Origin: an uncultured Acetatifactor sp. | GTDB taxonomy: Bacteria; Bacillota; Clostridia; Lachnospirales; Lachnospiraceae | Assembly (NCBI GenBank): GCA_910578815.1 | Contig: CAJTSE010000006.1 | Location: 1-64,000 of the forward strand | Direction: 5' to 3' | Length of the DNA: 64,000 nt | Shown here: positions 60,162-64,000 of the stretch, piece after piece | Layout of the letters: each line of letters starts with the position of its first letter | Position numbering within the stretch: position 1 is the first letter of the stretch | Made by a program: the position numbers and the translations under genes | Notes under the pieces: model-generated | Told to the model about the DNA's origin: nothing | The model's input: only the letters and a program-made list of their open reading frames with translations | Database searches by the model: none

Positions 60162-63100
60162 ATGCTTACACGAACCATGGTAAGACGCGAGGCAGGTGAC
60201 ACTATCTATCTTCGGGGTGAAGAGCTGCAGAAAAACGGAAGTGTAAAAAACATTCAGGTGGAAAAGAAAAATCTGCAGGAGAAGATTTACGCCCATGTGC
60301 AGGGGAGCGGTAATTTAATGTATCCTGTGCGTATGGTATATAGCTGGGTAGGAGACTGTATAGACGAATATGTATGTACATGTGCGGCATACTGTAATTA
60401 TGACGGTATGTGCAAGCATTGTGTGGCTGTGGCGCTGGAGTACATTGAGCATTGGGGGGACCAAGATTCGGAAGACGTATCTGATTTTGAAGACAGTGCT
60501 GATTTTTCGTTTATGAGGTATGGCAAGAGAGGCCAAAAAAGGCCGCCCCAGACTTCTCCTGCCATTGCGATGCTGCTTCGGCAAAGGGTATTAAAGAAGA
60601 CACTGCCTATTACGGATACCGCCAATTACGGCAAGGTGCTGTTGATTCCAAAGCTGCAAAGGACGGAGGAAGGAACAAAACTTACTTTTTTGCTGGGGAC
60701 GGCGGACAGCCATAAATATGTGTTGAAGGATCTTGTTGCCTTTTCCAGGGCCATTGAACAAAACGAGGAATTTTCTTACGGGCGCAAGCTTTCTTTTGTA
60801 CATACAAGGGAAGCCTTTGCAGAGGAATGCCGGGGACTGGTGGACTTTATCTGCAGCTGGATGGGAAATAATGAATGGCGTTATACTCAGAGCTACTCTT
60901 ACTATGGCTATTATAATTCTTCCGCGCATTCGTCAAAGCTGAGGGAAATGATCCTCACGGATGAAGGGCTGGAAGAATTTATCAATATTATGGACGGGCG
61001 TTCTTTTGAGGGAGAAATCAACGGACAGGAGTATAAGTACTGGCATGAAACAGATGAAAAGCTTTCCCGGATCTTAAATATTACCGGGGAAGAAGAGGGA
61101 CTGCATGTATCCGTGAGTCACTGGGAGGTTTGCCGTGGAAAGAAGGACAATTTTTATTTTCTGGAGGGAAAAGTTTACAGGATAAGCCGCATGGAGGAAG
61201 ATTCCATACAGGATTTCCTGGACTGCTTTCAGGATATGGAAATAAAGAGGCCTCTGTTTGTGGCGTTCCGGGATGTGCCTGTCTTCTGTAGAGAGGTGCT
61301 TCCGGCGCTGGAAAAGACTTTTACGCCAAACTATGTTTCTTTTCACAAAGAGGATTATGGTGTCAGAGAGGTTACGTTTCAGATTTATCTGGACGCTCCC
61401 GAAAGAGACTGTTTTACCTGCAGGCTTCAGGCCGTATACGGGGAACAAACTTATGATTTGCTTAAGGATAACGGGATTGATGCGGGCAGGGATACGGTTC
61501 GGGAGATGCAGGCAGGGCAGCAGGTGCGGCGGTATTTTAACGAATACAGTCAAATGAGAGGCGAGCTGGTGCTTCGGGACGATGAAGACATGGCTTATGA
61601 GCTGCTGACCAGAGGAATTCCGGAGTTTCAAGCTATAGGGGAGGTTTTTATATCCGAGGCGTTGAAGCTGGTAAAGGTTTCTCCTGCCCCGAAGCCGGTG
61701 GTGGGTGTATTTCTTTCCGGCGATCTGTTGGAGCTTACCTTGACGGCACAGGATTTATCCATGGAACAGTTGCAGGAAATCTTAAGCAGGTATGACCGGA
61801 AGAAAAAATTTTACCGTTTAAGGAACGGTGACTTTATTAATATGGAAGAGGAAGCCATTGGAGGACTTTTGGAGCTGAAGAAAGGGCTGGACTTAAGCGA
61901 CGGACAGATTAAGAGCGGCAGGATTCGGCTTCCCAAGTACCGAGCGCTGTATCTGGACATGGAGGCCAAGGAATGGGTTTCCCTAAGTGTGGAGCGGAAC
62001 AGGGAATTTAAGTCCCTGATCCGTAACATGAAGACGGTGGAGGATAATGATTTTGAAGTGCCTCCATCCTTGACCAATGTACTTCGGGAGTACCAAAAAA
62101 AGGGATATTTGTGGCTGAGGACTTTAAAGCATAATGGTTTCGGTGGTATTCTTGCGGACGAGATGGGCTTGGGAAAGACTCTGCAAGTTATTGCATTCCT
62201 GCTGTCGGAAACCACGGAGACTTTGGCTGCGAATAAAACTTCGGCTTCAGAAGAGGCGGGGGTCGTGGCGGTAGATAAGGCTCCGGCGACGAAAGCCGTG
62301 GATGGGAACAGAAACCACAGGAAGCCGCTGGCGCTGGTAGTGTGCCCGGCGTCGCTGGTGTATAACTGGAGCAGCGAGATTGACCACTTTGCGCCGGAGC
62401 TTTCTGTAAAAATGGTAGTGGGAACGATACTGGAGCGACAAGCCTTATTGGAAAATTGTAAGGCAGGAGAGATTCTGATTACTTCCTATGATTTGTTAAA
62501 AAGGGATATAGAGCTTTATGAGCCTTTGGAGTTTACTGTCCAGATTATCGACGAGGCTCAATATATTAAGAATTACAATACTCAGGCAGCCCGGGCCGTA
62601 AAGGAAATTCGGGCGGGATTTAAGCTGGCCCTTACGGGAACGCCGATTGAAAATCGTCTCAGCGAGCTTTGGAGCATTTTTGATTATCTGATGCCGGGCT
62701 ATTTATATTCCTACAGTCATTTCCGGGACAGTTACGAGGTGCCTATCATTCAAAATCAGGAGGAAGGAGCAAGAAAGCGCCTGCAAAAAATGATTCGTCC
62801 CTTTGTGCTTCGCAGGTTAAAGAAGGACGTGCTGACGGACCTGCCCGACAAGCTGGAGGAAAATCTATACGCCCGCCTGGAGGGAGAACAGCGGGAGCTT
62901 TACGATGCTCATGTACAAAGGCTGCGTTTATCGCTGGATAAACAGTCCGAGGATGAGTTTAAGAAGGGAAAAATTCAGATTTTGGCGGAACTGACGAAGC
63001 TCCGGCAGCTTTGCTGTGATCCGGGACTGTTGTATGAAGGTTATGGGGGAGAATCCGCAAAGACCCAGTTGTGTCTGGACATTGTCAGAGATGCGATCAG

Positions 63101-63563
63101 CGGCGGACATAAAATTCTCTTGTTTTCCCAATTTACCACCATGCTGGACAAGATCAGTCAGGAATTTAACAGGGAAAAGATTTCCCATTATATTTTGACG
63201 GGTGCCACCAGCAAGGAGGAACGCAGGAGACTGGTGGAAAGCTTTCAATCCGATGAGACAAGTGTTTTCTGCATTTCCTTGAGGGCAGGAGGCACGGGCC
63301 TGAACCTGACGGCTGCGGATATTGTGATTCATTATGATCCCTGGTGGAATCTGGCGGTGCAAAACCAGGCCACGGACCGTACCCACCGCATTGGCCAGGA
63401 AAATGTGGTCAGCGTGTACAAACTGATTGCCAAAAACACCATCGAAGAAAAGATTATGCTCTTACAGGAAAAAAAGCGGGAGCTTGCGGATCAGCTGTTA
63501 AATGCAGAAGATATGGGTACCGGCAGTTTCAGCCGGGAAGAGCTGCTGGAGCTGCTTGGGTAG
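60162..63563 (+). CDS. SNF2-family helicase with SWIM zinc finger
   Basis: A 1133-residue protein: N-terminal SWIM zinc finger (CTCAAYC ... CKHCVAVALEYIE), a long middle region including an SNF2-associated bacterial domain, and a C-terminal SNF2 ATPase with Walker A DEMGLGKTLQ, DEAQYIKN, the TGTPIENRLSELWSIFDYL segment and motifs V-VI (LRAGGTGLNLTAADIVIHYD, QATDRTHRIGQ). A ~40-residue Ala/Thr/Glu-rich insertion separates Walker A from motif Ia. Such proteins are common in Firmicutes; role in DNA or chromatin remodelling is unproven. Start ATG 60162 has AGGACAGG; ATG 60135 is an alternative. Confidence 0.92.
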   Translation: MLTRTMVRREAGDTIYLRGEELQKNGSVKNIQVEKKNLQEKIYAHVQGSGNLMYPVRMVYSWVGDCIDEYVCTCAAYCNYDGMCKHCVAVALEYIEHWGDQDSEDVSDFEDSADFSFMRYGKRGQKRPPQTSPAIAMLLRQRVLKKTLPITDTANYGKVLLIPKLQRTEEGTKLTFLLGTADSHKYVLKDLVAFSRAIEQNEEFSYGRKLSFVHTREAFAEECRGLVDFICSWMGNNEWRYTQSYSYYGYYNSSAHSSKLREMILTDEGLEEFINIMDGRSFEGEINGQEYKYWHETDEKLSRILNITGEEEGLHVSVSHWEVCRGKKDNFYFLEGKVYRISRMEEDSIQDFLDCFQDMEIKRPLFVAFRDVPVFCREVLPALEKTFTPNYVSFHKEDYGVREVTFQIYLDAPERDCFTCRLQAVYGEQTYDLLKDNGIDAGRDTVREMQAGQQVRRYFNEYSQMRGELVLRDDEDMAYELLTRGIPEFQAIGEVFISEALKLVKVSPAPKPVVGVFLSGDLLELTLTAQDLSMEQLQEILSRYDRKKKFYRLRNGDFINMEEEAIGGLLELKKGLDLSDGQIKSGRIRLPKYRALYLDMEAKEWVSLSVERNREFKSLIRNMKTVEDNDFEVPPSLTNVLREYQKKGYLWLRTLKHNGFGGILADEMGLGKTLQVIAFLLSETTETLAANKTSASEEAGVVAVDKAPATKAVDGNRNHRKPLALVVCPASLVYNWSSEIDHFAPELSVKMVVGTILERQALLENCKAGEILITSYDLLKRDIELYEPLEFTVQIIDEAQYIKNYNTQAARAVKEIRAGFKLALTGTPIENRLSELWSIFDYLMPGYLYSYSHFRDSYEVPIIQNQEEGARKRLQKMIRPFVLRRLKKDVLTDLPDKLEENLYARLEGEQRELYDAHVQRLRLSLDKQSEDEFKKGKIQILAELTKLRQLCCDPGLLYEGYGGESAKTQLCLDIVRDAISGGHKILLFSQFTTMLDKISQEFNREKISHYILTGATSKEERRRLVESFQSDETSVFCISLRAGGTGLNLTAADIVIHYDPWWNLAVQNQATDRTHRIGQENVVSVYKLIAKNTIEEKIMLLQEKKRELADQLLNAEDMGTGSFSREELLELLG

Positions 63564-63627
63564 TGTGAGAAAAGTCTGCTATGCAGACTTTTCTCACACG
63601 GAAAAACGCCAAAGACGGGCGTTTTTC
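63561..63627 (+). repeat. Stop-codon-docked repeat, family 2, short copy with terminator
   Basis: Begins at the SNF2 stop codon: TAGTGTGAGAAAAGTCTGC with a perfect 17-bp stem (63563-63579 against 63583-63599, loop TAT), then GAAAAACGCC...GGGCGTTTTTC (63601-63627), a terminator-like hairpin. Same ends and order as the long copy after gyrB. Confidence 0.82.
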
Positions 63628-63930
63628 ATCTGGATTTTGTATAGATAACCTCTTCGTCCAATATTTGTAAGGCTTGTTTCTCATTTGATTAGCTTTTAGC
63701 GCCAGTATATTAATTTCTTCCTGTGTCCTTTTGCACTTTAATAACGGGATTGGAATGGCAAACAGGCTGTGGTCATCAATCATATTTACAAGAGAACCGT
63801 ATGTTTGTCTGCAAACAAGCCGGTATTTTTTATGGCGGCGGCGTAATATTTGTGGTACAATAAAAAGCACAAGCGGCATTCCTTTCGGAACAAAATTCCG
63901 GAGACTGCGGCCGAATAAGGAGGAAATGTT
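63628..63930. other. Spacer with possible gene remnant and promoter
   Basis: No clear gene. On the minus strand an open frame at about 63640-63860 (KYRLVCRQTYGSLVNMIDDH, CKRTQEEINILALKANQMR) reads like protein but has no ribosome site and runs into the terminator; it may be a remnant. On the plus strand TGGTACAAT near 63858-63866 is an extended -10 facing the next gene. Confidence 0.4.
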
Positions 63931-64000
63931 ATGAATCTTGTGATTACCATGAGCCGCCGGTTTGGCACCGGGGCAAGCATGATTGCGGAGGAGCTTTCCA
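63931..64000 (+). CDS. Cytidylate kinase-like family protein (start only)
   Basis: ATG 63931 follows AAGGAGGAAATGTT. The 23 visible residues, MNLVITMSRRFGTGASMIAE and onward, match the N-terminus of the cytidylate kinase-like family (usual pattern VITIGRQFGSGG), including a P-loop-like GTGAS. The gene runs off the window. Confidence 0.7.
   Translation, partial: MNLVITMSRRFGTGASMIAEELS

Noticed and set aside
50560..63563. DISARM- or BREX-like system made of the methyltransferases plus the SNF2 helicase
   Set aside because: The SNF2 gene is 2.6 kb away behind an esterase and an ABC transporter, has a SWIM domain typical of stand-alone Firmicutes proteins, and no DrmA/B/C, PglZ or BrxC-like gene is visible.
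63640..63879. Minus-strand ORF at the right end as a gene
   Set aside because: It lacks a ribosome site, reads through the terminator and into the SNF2 gene end, and matches no family; kept only as a possible remnant.

Overview
The window is the replication-origin region of a low-to-moderate G+C Gram-positive bacterium, most likely a Lachnospiraceae (Clostridium cluster XIVa) member. The evidence is the classic Firmicutes origin order: gyrA-gyrB-recF-yaaA-dnaN-dnaA pointing left, an AT-rich spacer full of DnaA boxes, then rpmH-rnpA-yidD-yidC-jag-mnmE-mnmG-rsmG and parA-parB pointing right. Family markers of clostridia support this (DUF4446 next to parB, DUF3881 after serS, a B12-riboswitch/DUF4430/ECF pair, a flavodiiron protein). 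The genus assignment is inference.

Layout. 1-470: AT-rich, no convincing gene. 470-10887 (minus strand): rlmD-type rRNA methyltransferase, flavodiiron protein, YhaM exoribonuclease, an HtrA-like membrane protein that has lost catalytic residues, and a pair made of an Hsp70 and a 1079-residue protein with a degenerate J-domain. 10888-11391: divergent promoter region flanked by two inverted copies of a ~103-bp palindromic repeat. 11392-15923: mutS2 and an OmpR/histidine-kinase pair. 15999-16423: a dead lipoprotein gene. 16438-17928: cobalamin riboswitch, terminator, DUF4430 protein and ECF S-component. 18013-20134: a possible nuclease-like protein and a CPA2 antiporter. 20298-30045: gyrase, recF, dnaN, dnaA, oriC, rpmH. 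30283-37271: RNase P protein, YidD/YidC, Jag, MnmE, MnmG, RsmG. 37397-39049: DegS/DegU-like two-component pair. 39097-39162: two perfect parS sites. 40216-45958: parA, parB, DUF4446, HD-GYP, serS, DUF3881. 46013-46085: tRNA-Arg(CCT). 46228-50500: small proteins, a ParB-like/BMP fusion, a phosphoesterase and a membrane protein. 50560-57520: a three-gene overlapping DNA-methyltransferase operon with a fused nuclease-like domain. 57583-64000: SGNH esterase, ABC exporter, SWIM/SNF2 helicase and the start of a cytidylate-kinase-like gene.

Two families of intergenic repeats stand out. Family 1 (~103 bp, three successive hairpins) ends exactly one start codon away: it carries the Shine-Dalgarno sequence and abuts an ATG at Hsp70, mutS2 and the rnpA leader, with diverged or partial copies at parA, the antiporter, serS and perhaps the HD-GYP gene. 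Family 2 begins exactly at a TAG stop codon (gyrB and the SNF2 gene) and ends in an intrinsic terminator. Together they look like mobile 5' and 3' untranslated-region modules; this is the strongest candidate here for something undescribed.

Starts were chosen from ribosome-binding sites and family alignments from memory; no database search was possible.
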